In this document: in pieces, positions 1 through 11,462 of the stretch | Layout: every line of letters begins with the position of its first letter | Numbering within the stretch: the stretch's first letter is position 1 | NCBI GenBank assembly: GCA_008009225.1 | Contig: CM017765.1 | Coordinates: 40,256,452 to 40,320,451 of the forward strand | From: Acer yangbiense | Taxonomy: Eukaryota; Streptophyta; Magnoliopsida; Sapindales; Sapindaceae | DNA: 64,000 bases | Direction: 5' to 3' | The notes under the pieces: model-generated | What the model was told of the DNA's origin: nothing | Seen by the model: only the letters and a program-made list of their open reading frames with translations | Databases searched by the model: none | Made by a program: the position numbers and the translations under genes

Positions 1-2064
1 TAGTCAAAAGTAGTCCTAGACTCCTAGGTTTAGGACTACTTTGATTTATATCTTTCTTTTCTTTGGAAAAGTAACAACTTTATTCCTTTAATAAAAACAA
101 CTTTCTTTTGCACTTTTGTTTTTTTTCTTTTATGAATTTGGATTCCTTAATAGACTAATAATTGTCCTAACCTAAATAAATTTTGTGACATGTGTAATCA
201 ATTGTTAAAATAAGGTTATGATCAATGGAAAAAGATTAGATGGATCCAAATCCTTCTTTTATATTGTATCAATCTAAAACAATAAAAAATAAATTGATTT
301 AACTTAAAAAAAAAAAAAAAAAAAAAAACATTAAATACAATCGTGAGTGTATTCATTAAAAATGACAATAAAAAATAAATAATGTTAATTATCTAAAAGT
401 GATTGGTACATTTATAATTGACTAGCGAGTAGCGAGTATATATAATCACAATTGGATCTAACTTATTTTGAAAAGCATGCGAAACTTAGCTATTTGATAC
501 TTCCACTAATTTTATGTGTCAACATTTTAAATTTCAATAATGTAATTTTTCAACGGATCAAGCTAAGGGGGATTTTGGCAAATAAAATAAAATAAATAAA
601 TAAATAAAAACTAAAAAGTAAATTTTGAGAAGAGAGTTTCTCCTTATAATCCATTGTTTTTCTTTTTACACTTCATATATAAAGACACTCCATTATAACA
701 ATTTAAATTTTAAAAAAATTCTAAAGACATTTCTTTTTTTCCAAAATTATCTTCTTTATCTTTTGGCACTTATATTCTATAGACACTCCATTTAAAAAAA
801 AAAAATTCTTTATTTTAATATTACCTATTTTGAATACATCTCTTTAGAAATTTTGAAACAGGAAATAGAAAAGAGATGTAAAGTAATCAAATAAAAATAA
901 AACAGAGAATAAAAGTGAACAACTGTTTTAGAGATCAAATTGTGAAAATAGAAAAACGATATTTGTTTTTCTCTTTTGGATTTTAAATTGAGTAAAAAAA
1001 AATCTATTGGGTAACAAAATAATTTAAAATATTTTTTTCTGGAAAAAAGAATTATATATATATCTATATATACTGCTCATGAGAATGATGGAGGGTTTGA
1101 TGGTGTATGAGAAAAACAAATATTTTGAAAAAAAGAAGAAGATATTTTGGGGTTTGTAAAATAGGAAAAAAAAAAAAGCTTGTTTTCTAAAAAAATTGTT
1201 TGGAGTGTTTTTAGAACTTTCTTATTTAGTAATTTTAATTTGGGTTAAAATTATCATTAGCAAAAAAAATTAAAATGGAGTGTAACCGATAATTAATGGA
1301 TTGTCAATGACGTTTTTCTTTTGAGAAATAATACAAACTAAAGAAAATTTATATTATTTCATTTTAATAATTAAGGATAGTGTTTCTTTCAATATATACC
1401 GCCTGTAATGGTGATGACTTAAATATAAAATATTGTTATATTGAACGAGCACTCCTACAGTCCTACTACTAAGCTAACGCCATAGTGGGTGGTGTTGAAA
1501 ATTAAGAGTAATGTACTTGTAAATAACTTATGTTTTAATTGTGATAAGATGAGGTTGGTCTGATGTTAAACCCCTCATATCTACACCGGGTTCAAATCCT
1601 CCAATTTCAAAAAAAAAAAAAAAAAAAAAAAAAACCCAAATTAATGTAATAGTGTATAGTGTAATACTTAAAAAAATCTCATGCTTTAACTGTGGATAGC
1701 TTGTATCTCCAATGTAGTTGTGCATATTCAATCTCACGCTAAGATGGAAAAATGTTTACTCTTAGACGGCCTGTTACATAACTATTTTTTCGGTTAACTC
1801 AGCAACTCAGCAAGTATTTAAAATTAACATTAATTTTTCATCTATTTTTTGGTAAGGAAATAAAAAATAAAAAATAAAAAATAAAGTTGGACACGTTATT
1901 AAAAATAAATTTGTTTCAAACAGAAGTATTAGAGACCAAATTTTGTGTTAATTATCTATCAAATCTATTTTTATACCACATAGAAAACAAGTCTTTTGTT
2001 ATTGTTCTTATGTCATCGATTTTTAGTATTCAAACAACTTTTAGTGTAAAGATGCTTTTAACAA
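1..2064. other. AT-rich intergenic DNA, no gene
   Basis: I see no coding sequence. The stretch is AT-rich with poly-A runs (about 306-328 and 1609-1634). A short inverted repeat lies at the extreme left (positions 4-18 pair with 31-44). Around 1545-1605 a tRNA-like B-box (GGTTCAAATCC) sits next to GAGGTTGGTCTGATG and a poly-A tract, which resembles a decayed SINE; a related string recurs at about 7425-7480. Short ORFs here have no recognisable domain. Confidence 0.5.
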
Positions 2065-2960
2065 AGTGAAGGGGGTTGGATCAGGTGGCCCCTCCAACTA
2101 CTTGCTTCGGAAGTTATAATCTTTTTTATGGATTTATTTTCCACTCAGAAAAGTCATCATATTAGTACTCAAAACTTTATTTCCCGAGAAAAAGGAAAAT
2201 CAGTTTTCTACTATTTCTTTGTCCTTAAATCAAAATTTACTTTTCTTATTTTCTTTTCGATTTTTATTTACCTTTTACATCAAATAAAATGCTGGAGTCG
2301 ATCTCAAATACTAAAACATATATCATATATGCTTATCAATGTAAACGTTTTTCTTAAATGAAGCTCGGCATGCATTAAGAATGCAAAACTGAAATAAATT
2401 CATTCTTTTAATATATTAATACATAGCTTCTTCAACCTTAAAAAGCTAAAAATAAATTAAATTAAAGTATACTGAACATTTTCCAAATATATATTTGGAG
2501 TAAATACAATGAGACTTTTGAAGTTTGGTATAAATATATTTAGAGAACAATTATATATTTATCTATTCAAACATTCTTTAGTTTAAAATTTGGATTTGAA
2601 AAACTAATAAAAAGACGAAATTGATTACTTATCCATAATAAGAAGTCGAGAGGTTTAAAATTTTAAATCAATTTTAAATCATTTGTATCGTAATTTTTAG
2701 TTTTTAATAATTATCTTTATTATTAGTTGATCAAAATCAAATTCAAAATAGAGAGAACCGACATTTTTGTTTTTGTTTTTGTTTTTTTTTTGTTTTTGAG
2801 AAGAAAGAGAGAACCGACTTGATAAATGCACACATCTCAAGAACTGTATTTATACTAGATTTTAGGGTACCCAAATGTATTTACCCTACATATTGAAAAC
2901 TAAATATTACTCTATAATACATAAGGGAATTTATATCATTTCATTTTGAAGATTGAGTTT
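2065..2960 (+). repeat. Dispersed non-coding repeat unit, copy A
   Basis: The unit begins near GGTTGGATCAGGTGG and runs through conserved blocks (CTACTATTTCT, ATGCTTATCAATGTAAACG, TAAATGAAGCTCGGCA, CTTGATAAATGCACAC). It recurs at about 6907-8690 and 14700-15580 in the same order. No ORF is shared, so it looks like a non-coding duplicated segment or an old mobile element. This copy has a GTTTTT-rich expansion near 2767-2797 flanked by a repeated AGAGAGAACCGAC. Confidence 0.7.
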
Positions 2961-2991
<31 letters not shown>

Positions 2992-3051
2992 TATTACTTA
3001 CCACTTGTAATAACATTGACATAAATTTAAAATATTATCGGACTGAATGAA

Positions 3052-4135
3052 TGTTGGCAAACACTGGCACCGCTCTAATACCAGTTGTTGGGAATTAAAC
3101 CGATGAACGCGGAAGCGACGTGGCTAAAATTCACACAAAACAAATAACGTCTACAAAAAAATAAAATGAGAGAAAATAAACCAATCACACAAACACAAAG
3201 ATATACATGGAAACCCTAAATCATAGAAAAAACGCAGACCGTTAGGATGACAGAAAAATAATCCACAATGTAATAAATTTGTACAACCATACTCTCTCGG
3301 GATTCTCTCTTTCACAACCCAAACCCCAAACAACCAAGTCTTACCAAGCCCCCAAACTAACAATTGAGCTTACATCCTAGTTCTCAACTTACAATGCTCA
3401 CCGAGTCCTCATCCAAGTGCACCCCCTGAATATCCCCTATCTCTCCACTGAATATCATCCACGAATCTCCTTCTTAATGTCCAGATGTTCCTTGGATCCC
3501 TCCCCAAATATTCCCAGGGGTCTCACTTAGATCCACCTACTCTCTGATATTACATGTGTTTCTTTTGCTCCACCCAAATAACCAAGTTACAAGGTTCTAT
3601 TTATACTATTTACATGGAGTTTAAGTCTTACACATAAGTCTTCTTGATCTATGCAAAGTCCTATTCCTTTACACTCAAGACTTTCATGTTCAACATAAAG
3701 AGAAACTTTTTTCCTTTAAGCACAAGAACTTCCAGAAGAAAACCATTCCTTTTTTCATGCACCTTTCCTGATCTGTGCAAAATACACCGTCACTGTGGTC
3801 TGATTTGCAGTTGGCCACCCGTGGAATGTCACTAGAAATGAACGCTCAGAATACCGCGGTTTGTGCCTTTTGCCTCCACCGTGGTCTACATCGTGCTAAT
3901 CTCACTGGAATTGACCACGGTCTACACTGCTGTCTATGCATGTGCTTGCATCGTGGTCCACGTCGTGGTTCCTTTTGAAATCCAATTCTTCAGTTCTTCT
4001 ACGGTCTTCAAGCCTTCTTCGAACACCATCTCTAACTTCTAAACGTTTCCCATGTCTCCAAGAAGTTTCATATCAGTTGAATCTTGTTTGGTTCACATTG
4101 GGTTCACTTGGGAATACAAACCAAAAAACCTAACA
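3052..4135 (-). repeat. 3' LTR of the non-autonomous LTR element
   Basis: 1084 bp, alignable over its length with 4832-5935. Bases 3052-3085 hold a second PBS-like motif (minus strand TGGTATTAGAG) inside the LTR. The related solo LTR at 55562 begins only after the position equivalent to this motif. Confidence 0.82.
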
Positions 4136-4831
4136 ATTCTCCCATTTGGCGAGAATTCTTAAGACCTTATTCCGCAGCCATGACTCTCTATATCGAGAAT
4201 CACCATACCCAACCACAAGGTATAAACCACTTAGGAATGAACCATCCTAAGATTTCTTTTTGTCCCTGTACCAAGTCAAAATAACTTGCTGAAATTATGG
4301 TGTAACTCCTCATGTTAGATTTCCAGTGAATTCATTAGATATCGACATCCTTGTCCACCACACACCCTACATCACATTTTGACCGATGCCCATATGCAAA
4401 CCTGTGGACCACTAGCAACAACATATCCTCTTCAATGACAGTGGAGAAACCTGCTAAAAGGATAAATGTGTCATTGCATCACCCAAGTGCCCAACCCGGT
4501 GAAAGACTTGTTGTTAGTACTAGGAGTACTTTGCCGGATAAGCCCCACACCACACCAGAGACTTTGAGCTTTAAAAGTTTTTTTTATCACCTTGTGTAAC
4601 CCGGATCGGACCTCTATGAATTGTACTTGCCACCACAAGCCAAAATTCTCCTCCATCAATATTCTTCCTCCATCAAACCCTACTGAGTTTGAAACCATTT
4701 TCAAGACGTATCTCCTTTACTAAACCCGTACTAGGCAACCATGAATCACCATCTCAATACCACCAAGTCTTCCATATGATATCTTGTAAAGACTTGACAC
4801 CGCCATCACCAACTATGGCTTTGATACTAGT

Positions 4832-5935
4832 TGTTGGCAAACACTAGCACCACTCTGATACCAGTTGTTGGGAATTAAACCGATGAACTCGAACGCGACA
4901 TACCTAATATTCACACATAAGAAATAACATCTACTAGCAGAAAAATAAGATGAGAAAAAAATAAAACCAATCACACAAACACAAGATATATGTGGAAGCC
5001 CTAAATCAGGGAAACAACTGTTTCACGGGCCATCGGGACGACAGAGAAATAATCCACTATGTAGTAAATTTGTACAACCATATACTTTCGGGATTCTCTC
5101 TCACAACCCAAACCCTAAAAAACTAAGCTTTACCGAGCCCCAAGCTCATAACCGAGCTTACATCCTACCTTTCAGTTCACAATGCTCACCGGGTCCTCTT
5201 CCGAGTACACTCCTTGAATATCCCCTTAGGTCTCCTCTAAATATCACCCACAGATCTTTCTATTGATCCCTAGATATTCCTCGGATCCCTCCCCAGATAT
5301 TCCCAAGGGTTTCCTCCCGGATCCACCCACTCTTTGATGTTACAGTTGTTTCTTTTGCTCCACCCAAATAACCTAGTTACAAGGTTCTATTTATACTAGT
5401 TACATGCAATTTAAGTCCTATATGGAAATCTTCTCCTACACGCACAAGTTTTCTTGATCCACGTAAAGTCCTACTTCTTTACGCTCAAGACTCTCATGTT
5501 CAACATAAAGAGAAACTATTTTCCTTTAAGCATAAGAACTTCCAAAATATAACATTTCTTTTTTCCACGCACCTTTCCTGATATGTGCAAAATACATCGT
5601 CACCGCGGTTTGGGTCGCGGTTGGCCACCCGTGCCCTGCATCATGGAATGTCACTAGAAACGATCGCTCAAAATACAGCGATTTGGGCCTCTTGCCTTTG
5701 CCACAGTCTACACCACGCTGATCTCACTAGAATTGACCATGGTCTGCACCACTATCTATGCACATGCCTGCACCGTGGTCCAGGCCACGGTTCCTTCTGA
5801 AATCTGATTCTTCAGTCTTCAAGCCTCCCTCAAACACCATCTCTAACTTCCAAACATTTGTCACGTCTTTAGGAAGTTTCATATCATTTAAGTCTCATTT
5901 GGTTCACTTGGGAATATAATCCAAATAACCTAACA
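4832..5935 (-). repeat. 5' LTR of the non-autonomous LTR element
   Basis: 1104 bp, starting TGTTGGC and ending CCTAACA on the + strand. The minus-strand end next to the internal region carries TGGTATCAGAG (complement of 4853-4863) embedded 31 bp inside the LTR. Confidence 0.82.
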
Positions 5936-6085
5936 ATGAACACTCTTACTAATGAGCCATAATCAAATTTGGGTGGTGGTGAAAATCGAAAGTAATGTTA
6001 CTTATAAATAACTCAAGTTTAATTGTGTAATGTGGATAGCTAGAAGGAAAAATGGAAACTTTAATAAAGTGAGGTGGGTTGGATC
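5936..6085. other. Flank of dispersed unit copy B
   Basis: Sequence 5990-6085 (GTAATGTTACTTATAAATAA onward) matches 14660-14755. It is the left part of dispersed unit copy B, which continues after the hAT-type insertion at 6086-6906. Confidence 0.55.
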
Positions 6086-6233
6086 CAGACCTGACATGGT
6101 TCCGGTTCCGGTTCCGGTTCCACGGTTAGGTGGAACTGGCGGTTTTAAACCTTTAAAAAAAAAAAAAAAAAAAAAAACAACCCAGATATCAGAATCTAGA
6201 TCACCTTCTGAGTTCCCACATTCATTCATCGAT

Positions 6234-6238
<5 letters not shown>

Positions 6239-6288
<50 letters not shown>
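6239..6288. repeat. (CT)n microsatellite
   Basis: About 25 uninterrupted CT units inside the hAT-type element. Confidence 0.97.
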
Positions 6289-6291
<3 letters not shown>

Positions 6292-6532
6292 AACACACAC
6301 AAATCAACCCCAAAATCCCAAATCACCCAGATCACCCACCACCACCCTTGAATCGGCCATCCCCAAATCACCCACAACCATTCGTGATTCCGTGAATCAA
6401 AGAATCGAAGAAGAAGACCCGTGGTCACTACCTCATTGGTCCGTGAATCGAAGAAGAAGAAGAAGAAGACTCGTGGTCAATGGTCTGTGGGCGTGAATCA
6501 AATAGTAGAAGAAGAATAAGAAGAGAAGAGCG

Positions 6533-6536
<4 letters not shown>

Positions 6537-6578
<42 letters not shown>
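6537..6578. repeat. (GA)n microsatellite
   Basis: GA dinucleotide run inside the hAT-type element; with the CT run at 6239-6288 it could pair as an inverted repeat. Confidence 0.95.
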
Positions 6579-6587
<9 letters not shown>

Positions 6588-6618
6588 TATGTATGTGTTC
6601 AGACTTGAGAGATAAGGA

Positions 6619-6698
<80 letters not shown>
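6619..6698. repeat. (CA)n microsatellite
   Basis: About 40 CA units inside the hAT-type element. Confidence 0.97.
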
Positions 6699-6703
<5 letters not shown>

Positions 6704-7148
6704 GAGGAACCGTCGGTTTGAACCGAACCAGAACCGTTGGTTCGAACCGGACGATTATGAGAAATGTGGAACTGAAACCGGAATCGCCCCGTTTCGGTTC
6801 ACGGTTCACGGTTCGGTTCCTAAACGAGAACCGAAAAACCAGTTTTGATTCTGATTTTTTTAGTTTCGGCTCCGGTCCGGTTCGAACCGGAACCGTGTTG
6901 GGTCTAGTTGGATCAGGTGACCCCTCCAACTTCTCACAAAAGTCATCATTAGTACTCAAAACTTTATTTTCCTAGAAAAAAAGAACCGAAAATTCAGTTT
7001 TTCTACTATTTCTCTGTCATCAAATCAAAATTTACTTTTCTTATTTACTTTTCAATTATTTTTTATTTTTTAAATCTTTTATCTCAAATCAAATGACGGA
7101 GTCCATCTCAAATACTCAAATATATGCTTATCAATACGTAAGCATTTT

Positions 7149-7314
7149 AGCCCCTAGTGGTGTAGCTCAGTTGGTAGATGAACGAGCTTGAGGTTTGGGC
7201 AAATGACTCCTAAGTCAGCAGCTCGAATCCCACTAATGGCAAAAGCTTCAACCAAATATATATATATATATATTGGTTTAAATAGGTGAATAAATAGATA
7301 CCGTAACAAAAAAT
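7149..7314 (+). mobile_element. tRNA-derived SINE
   Basis: The 5' part carries a perfect RNA polymerase III A-box (TAGCTCAGTTGG, about 7163-7174) and a near-perfect B-box (AGCTCGAATCC, about 7221-7231), spaced a little wider than in a tRNA. The unrelated 3' tail ends TAGATACCGTAACAAAAAAT. An 11-bp target-site duplication GTAAG(C/T)ATTTT lies at 7138-7148 and 7315-7325, and the empty site is visible in copies A and C of the host repeat. The tRNA fold is incomplete, so this is not a functional tRNA gene. A second, truncated copy lies on the minus strand at about 52984-53103. Confidence 0.85.
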
Positions 7315-7510
7315 GTAAGTATTTTCCTTAAATGATGCTCGGCAGGCATTAAGAATGCAAAACTGAAATAAATTTATTAAATTTATTCTTTTAAAGTTTT
7401 AATATAACAATATATAACTTGATAATATGAGGTTGGTCTAGTGATATACCTCTCACACCTACACCAAGAGGTTGTAAATTCGAGTACACCACCCACCCAC
7501 CCCCCACCCA

Positions 7511-7542
<32 letters not shown>

Positions 7543-8081
7543 CTTCTTCCATATTAAAAATGGATCAAGGTAAATTAACTTCAATTTATAACTTCAACAT
7601 CTCAGTCACTCACGTGCTCTCAATCTAATGGTTGAGATTTGAATATATTTATAACTCTTGAATTAAGAACACATGGGTGGTTGAGATATTGAAATCAAAA
7701 TTTTAAGTCAAAAATTTAAATCGTTTTAACCTAATCCATTAAAAAAATAAAAATAAATTAAATTAAAATGTCCTGAACATTCTTCAAATATATATTTAGA
7801 GTAAATAGATTAAGAAACTTGAAGTTTGACATAAATATAATTAGAAAATGAATATATGTTTGAATACTCAAATCTTTTCTAGTTTTAAAATTGATTTTGA
7901 TAAACTAATAAAAGATTAAATGACCACTTATCCATATAAAGAGTATAGGCCATAGGGGTTTAAAATTTTAAATTATTTGTATATTTTTTTTTTTCGAGGT
8001 AAAATTATTTGTATCTTAAACTTTAGTTTTTAATAATTATTACTTTTATTAATCAATCAAAATGAAATGTAAGAAATAAGA

Positions 8082-8465
8082 ATGGTGTTTTTGATAACTT
8101 TTTTTATAAATGGAAATCATGTTTTAAAAATGATGTTTTTAAAAATATAATAAGTTTGGTAGTTTTTTTTAAAAGTAGTTTTTTGAAATGAAAAACGATA
8201 TAAAAATGTTTGGTTGTTGTTCTTAAAATGAATAAAATAGTTGTTTGGAGGGAAAAGTTAAGATTTATTTTGAAAACCTGTTTTGAAAACAATAGAAAAC
8301 AATAAAAAGTTGTTTTTAACTTTTTAGTTATAACTTTTAAAAAGTCTAAAAAGTTGTTTTTTGTTTTCAAAAACAGTTTTGTAAAATGTTCAACCAAACA
8401 ACATTCTAATTGTTTTTAGTTTTTAAAAACAAAAAACAGTTTTTAAAAACATATCCTAACGCCAC
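8082..8465. mobile_element. Probable MITE, A/T-homopolymer rich
   Basis: This block is absent from the equivalent position of copies A and C. Its ends are roughly inverted (GGTGTTTTTGATAAC on the left; GGCGTTAGGATATG from the right on minus) and it carries TTTGGTTG/CAACCAAA near both ends, a style common in plant hAT MITEs. I could not find a target-site duplication. Confidence 0.45.
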
Positions 8466-8690
8466 CGAAAGGTCTGACTTGATAAATGCACATTTTCTTA
8501 CTAACTGTATTTATGCTAAATTTGAGGGATCTGAATGTATTTATCATATATATTGAAAACTAAATACTGCCCCAAATTTCAAAATAAACAGCTGCGAACC
8601 GGTTGCTTTTACTCGTATAAGTGAAAGTGAATCGTGTATTGTCTTTTCGTATATCTATTGATTTGATTGATTGTCTGATGTGAGATTCTC

Positions 8691-8738
8691 ATCATTCTAA
8701 TAAAGAAGAAGATTTCTTTTAGGCTATTCTAATAGCTA

Positions 8739-8783
<45 letters not shown>

Positions 8784-9255
8784 GTTATTAAATTTCCAAG
8801 CTCTGAAAATAAATCCAATAAATAAGAAGTGTTGTTTTATTATTATTATTATATATATATTTTTATATTCCATGTACAGTGATAAGTCGAATCTACTTGT
8901 CTATTTTAAAGTATAAATTCTTTAAAGATAGATTAACATAGTACATGAACTCCAATGATACTCTATTTCTAGTTTATAGTTTGATACTCTAAATCCACTT
9001 TTTAACTTTATTTATTCAATTTTTACATCTATTCATAATTAACTTTTGAATTAAACTCAATTAACATATAATAAGTTTTAATTTATAACTTTTATTATTA
9101 TAAAAATCATACCATTAAAAATATATTATCTACATCTTTAAAATGAAACTAATATTGAATATTTAATAATAATACTATTATTTTAAAAAAAATTATTTAT
9201 CAAAATTTACTTATTTTCAGGTTTTTCTAATTTTGTTTTTCTTGTTTGGCCTATG
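8691..9255. other. AT-rich intergenic DNA with long poly-T
   Basis: Holds a poly-T tract (about 8741-8780) and a short ATT/TA run (8837-8862). Sequence from about 8950 (CTCCAATGATACTCTA) resembles the interior and end of the Tourist-like element at 16176-18017, so it may be a decayed relative. No gene is seen. Confidence 0.4.
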
Positions 9256-11454
9256 CAAGAAATAAAATATTGGTATCGGTATCCATATCGGGCTTCTAAA
9301 TTTATGAATATATCGGGGATATTATCGATATCGGTAGATATTCAATAAAAAATTAAAAAAAATAATGGATATTTACATCTAAAGTTTATAATTTTTTTGT
9401 GAAACTTTAGACAAGCTTAAACAAATAAGTATACATCAAATGAATCATATTTCAATGATAAATTAGCATAGTTATGAGTTTATTATAAATTATAACATAT
9501 ATAGAGTCTGTATATAATTTTTAAAATTAAGTATTTAATATAATAATATTTTGTTTCACTTTTACAATATTATATACAATATAAAGAGATTAAATATTTA
9601 ATAAACAAAATTATCATTAATATATATAGTTCCATATTTCCAAGATTCTATCATAAATCATAATTCATATAAAATAATACATCTGAAATTTAAAACCAAA
9701 ATGAATTCCTTGCTGATTCAAATACATAAGATATATTTCTATTTTGATAATAATAATTTTCCCAAGAAAACGTGCTAGCATAGTTTTCAAGGTAGTTATT
9801 AATATGTTACACGTATGTTGCTTAATCTCTTCCAACTGATCCATGAATTGGGTAGTTTGGATTTACCCAACTTGGTGGATATTGTTGATCTGCATGCATA
9901 GGTATTGCATATGGCATTTGTGGAGAAGGATAATCAAATATACTGCAGCCACCATAACTACCATAATATGGTACATGAGAACCTGACCTTGTCTGCGAAT
10001 CACTCAAAGAACTATTTTCTGTGTCCATACTCATTAAGGAGAGAGACATATTCAAAGAATCTTCATCAATTTGACTTGTTCCTCCATGTTGTCTATCACG
10101 ATTTTGATCAAAATTACCTACATGAGCATCCCAACATGTTACACTAGCATTCCAACATGTTGCACCAACATCTCAACCTCTTGCACCAGAATCCCAACCT
10201 CCTCCAACATCTCCATCATCTTTTCCTCCACTATTTTCATCAGAGGTATGTTGGTCATTGGAAGAGCTGCTAACAGTAACTCCACGATCTACATCAACTT
10301 CTTCTCTAATCACTTGTTCAACATTTATTCTCATGTCTCGAGCATGAGAAGCAATTTATGGATTAGGATTTCTCTTATCATCATCCAAATAGGCAGGTCT
10401 AACCCAGTCAAAAAAAGGATTCTCATTATCGTCCCCTGCTTCAACAGCTACTTGAAGTAGATCCATAAAATCAGTTTTATCTACTTTATCTTTTTCAGTT
10501 GCCATATCCCTAATTTTCAACTTCATATTATAATAACAATAAACAAGTTGTTCAAGCTTAGAATAGGCAAGACAGTTTCTTTGTTTTATGTTGATTAAAG
10601 CAAATGTAGACCAATTTATTTCACATGCAGAAGATGATGCTGTTTGTGACAATACGCGAACTGCTATTGCACGCAATGATAGAGCACAATCTCCATACAT
10701 TACCCACCAATCAGTTGCAATAAAAATTATTAAGTATTATAAGTATGAATACCATTTCAATGATATTATTATTTATTATTATTACATAGATTTTTGTAAT
10801 AAAACTCATATACCTGGTTGCATTTTGCTTCTAGCTGCTATGGCTGCTCGTTCACTAAAACTTTTCTTTCCATCATTAAAGTATATGAGCTACATGCATG
10901 ACTCATGAGATCAGTATGTATATAAATATGAGTATATGACACAATACTCTCATGCAAAGAAGTTTTAATATTGGAATTATAAAATTGATTGTAAGTTGTA
11001 ACTTTTTACCTCATTTCCAAAATTAGCAATCTTTGCAGCTTTAGGGTCTAATTGCGAATAGACAATATGTACGGCTTTCAAAAGATCTGAATTATCCCCA
11101 ATATTATCTCTATATTGGTACTTTGGGTTCAAATAGTAAACTAGAAGAATAAAAAATATTAATTTTAGTATAAATAATTAAATGCGATACTAAATATTAA
11201 TTATGAATGACAAACAATCCGAAACAATAATTTAAGTGTTTAAGATTATTTTATTTTATTTTATTTTATTTTTTTGCAAAATATCCCCTGGATTTCGGGA
11301 TGAAATTCATAATATTTCGGGAATATCGGGAGATTTTTATAGATATTTCGAAATCAACCGGATATTTGCTAGACATTGGATATTACCCCTGTTTCGATAT
11401 CGGTCACTCCAAAATATGGATATATCGGTGGATATGTCGGTTTTACAAACCTTG
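9256..11454 (-). mobile_element. hAT transposon copy 1, N-terminal transposase half deleted
   Basis: The left end is CAAGAAATAAAATATTGG and the right end is ...CCTTG. A perfect 8-bp target-site duplication GGCCTATG lies at 9248-9255 and 11455-11462. The ends share ATATCGG-type subterminal repeats with the copies at 29857-33142 and 53293-57707. Coding remnants on minus are the post-DUF659 segment (about 11150-11010), the hAT dimerisation segment (about 10890-10816 and 10718-10356) and the C-terminal tail (10055-9822). The BED zinc finger and DUF659 regions are missing. Confidence 0.9.
9822..11160 (-). pseudogene. hAT (BED/DUF659 family) transposase, C-terminal remnant
   Basis: Minus-strand translation gives, in order: NPKYQYRDNIGDNSDLLKAV (about 11150-11010), SERAAIAARSKMQPG, then TDWWVMYGDCALSLRAIAVR, SSACEINWSTFALI and QLVYCYYNMKLK, all typical of the hAT C-terminal dimerisation domain. 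The tail is GSYGGCSIFDYPSPQMPYAI. The frame stops at 10356 with TAA where the reading otherwise continues into IASHARDMRINVEQV, which looks like a nonsense mutation. Short introns with GT-AG ends separate the blocks. No N-terminal DNA-binding domain exists, so it cannot make an active transposase. In an intact element this protein would excise and reinsert the element in the nucleus. Confidence 0.85.
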
Positions 11455-11462
11455 GGCCTATG

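Larger units (their letters stand above)
3052..5935 (-). mobile_element. Non-autonomous LTR retrotransposon with ~1.1-kb LTRs and no coding region
   Basis: Two direct repeats (3052-4135 and 4832-5935) start TGTTGGC and end CCTAACA. They flank about 700 bp with no gag or pol. A 5-bp target-site duplication ATGAA lies at 3047-3051 and 5936-5940. Orientation is minus: next to the right-hand LTR the minus strand reads CTAGTATCAAAGCC, a mutated tRNA-iMet primer-binding site (PBS), and next to the left-hand LTR it reads CCAAATGGGAGAATTG, a copia-like polypurine tract. The two LTRs differ at many positions, so the insertion is old. A related solo LTR lies at 55562-56624. Class: LARD/TRIM-like derivative, probably mobilised by a copia element. 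Confidence 0.85.
6086..6906. mobile_element. hAT-type non-autonomous element packed with microsatellites
   Basis: An 8-bp target-site duplication GTTGGATC flanks the element at 6078-6085 and 6907-6914. It interrupts the dispersed unit exactly: the flanks rejoin as the uninterrupted sequence seen at 2065-2090 and 14740. Terminal inverted repeats are CAGACCTGACATGGTTCCGG on the left and, read from the right end on the minus strand, TAGACCCAACACGGTTCCGG. Inside are CT (6239-6288), GA (about 6537-6578) and CA (about 6619-6698) tracts and many GGTTC/GAACC motifs. It has no transposase. ORFs across it translate the microsatellites and are not genes. Confidence 0.85.
6907..8690 (+). repeat. Dispersed non-coding repeat unit, copy B (interrupted)
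   Basis: Same block order as copy A (2065-2960) and copy C (14700-15580). It contains a SINE (7149-7314), a second insertion-like block (about 7420-7760) and a TTTAAAAAC-rich MITE-like block (about 8082-8465) that are absent from the other copies. The shared tail includes CCCCAAATTTCAAAATAA, GGTTGCTTTTACTC and GATTGTCTGATGTGAGA. Confidence 0.7.

Noticed and set aside
3052..3085. Reading the PBS-like sequence left of 3086 as the start of a third, lost tandem unit
   Set aside because: The ATGAA duplication at 3047-3051 and 5936-5940 shows that these 34 bp belong to the LTR itself.
6030..6959. Several 120-150 residue ORFs across the CT, GA and CA tracts
   Set aside because: They translate dinucleotide repeats and terminal repeats of a hAT-type element; no domain and no splice context.
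7155..7240. Possible functional tRNA gene
   Set aside because: A- and B-boxes are good but the acceptor and anticodon arms do not fold into a standard tRNA, the tail is SINE-like, and an 11-bp duplication flanks it.
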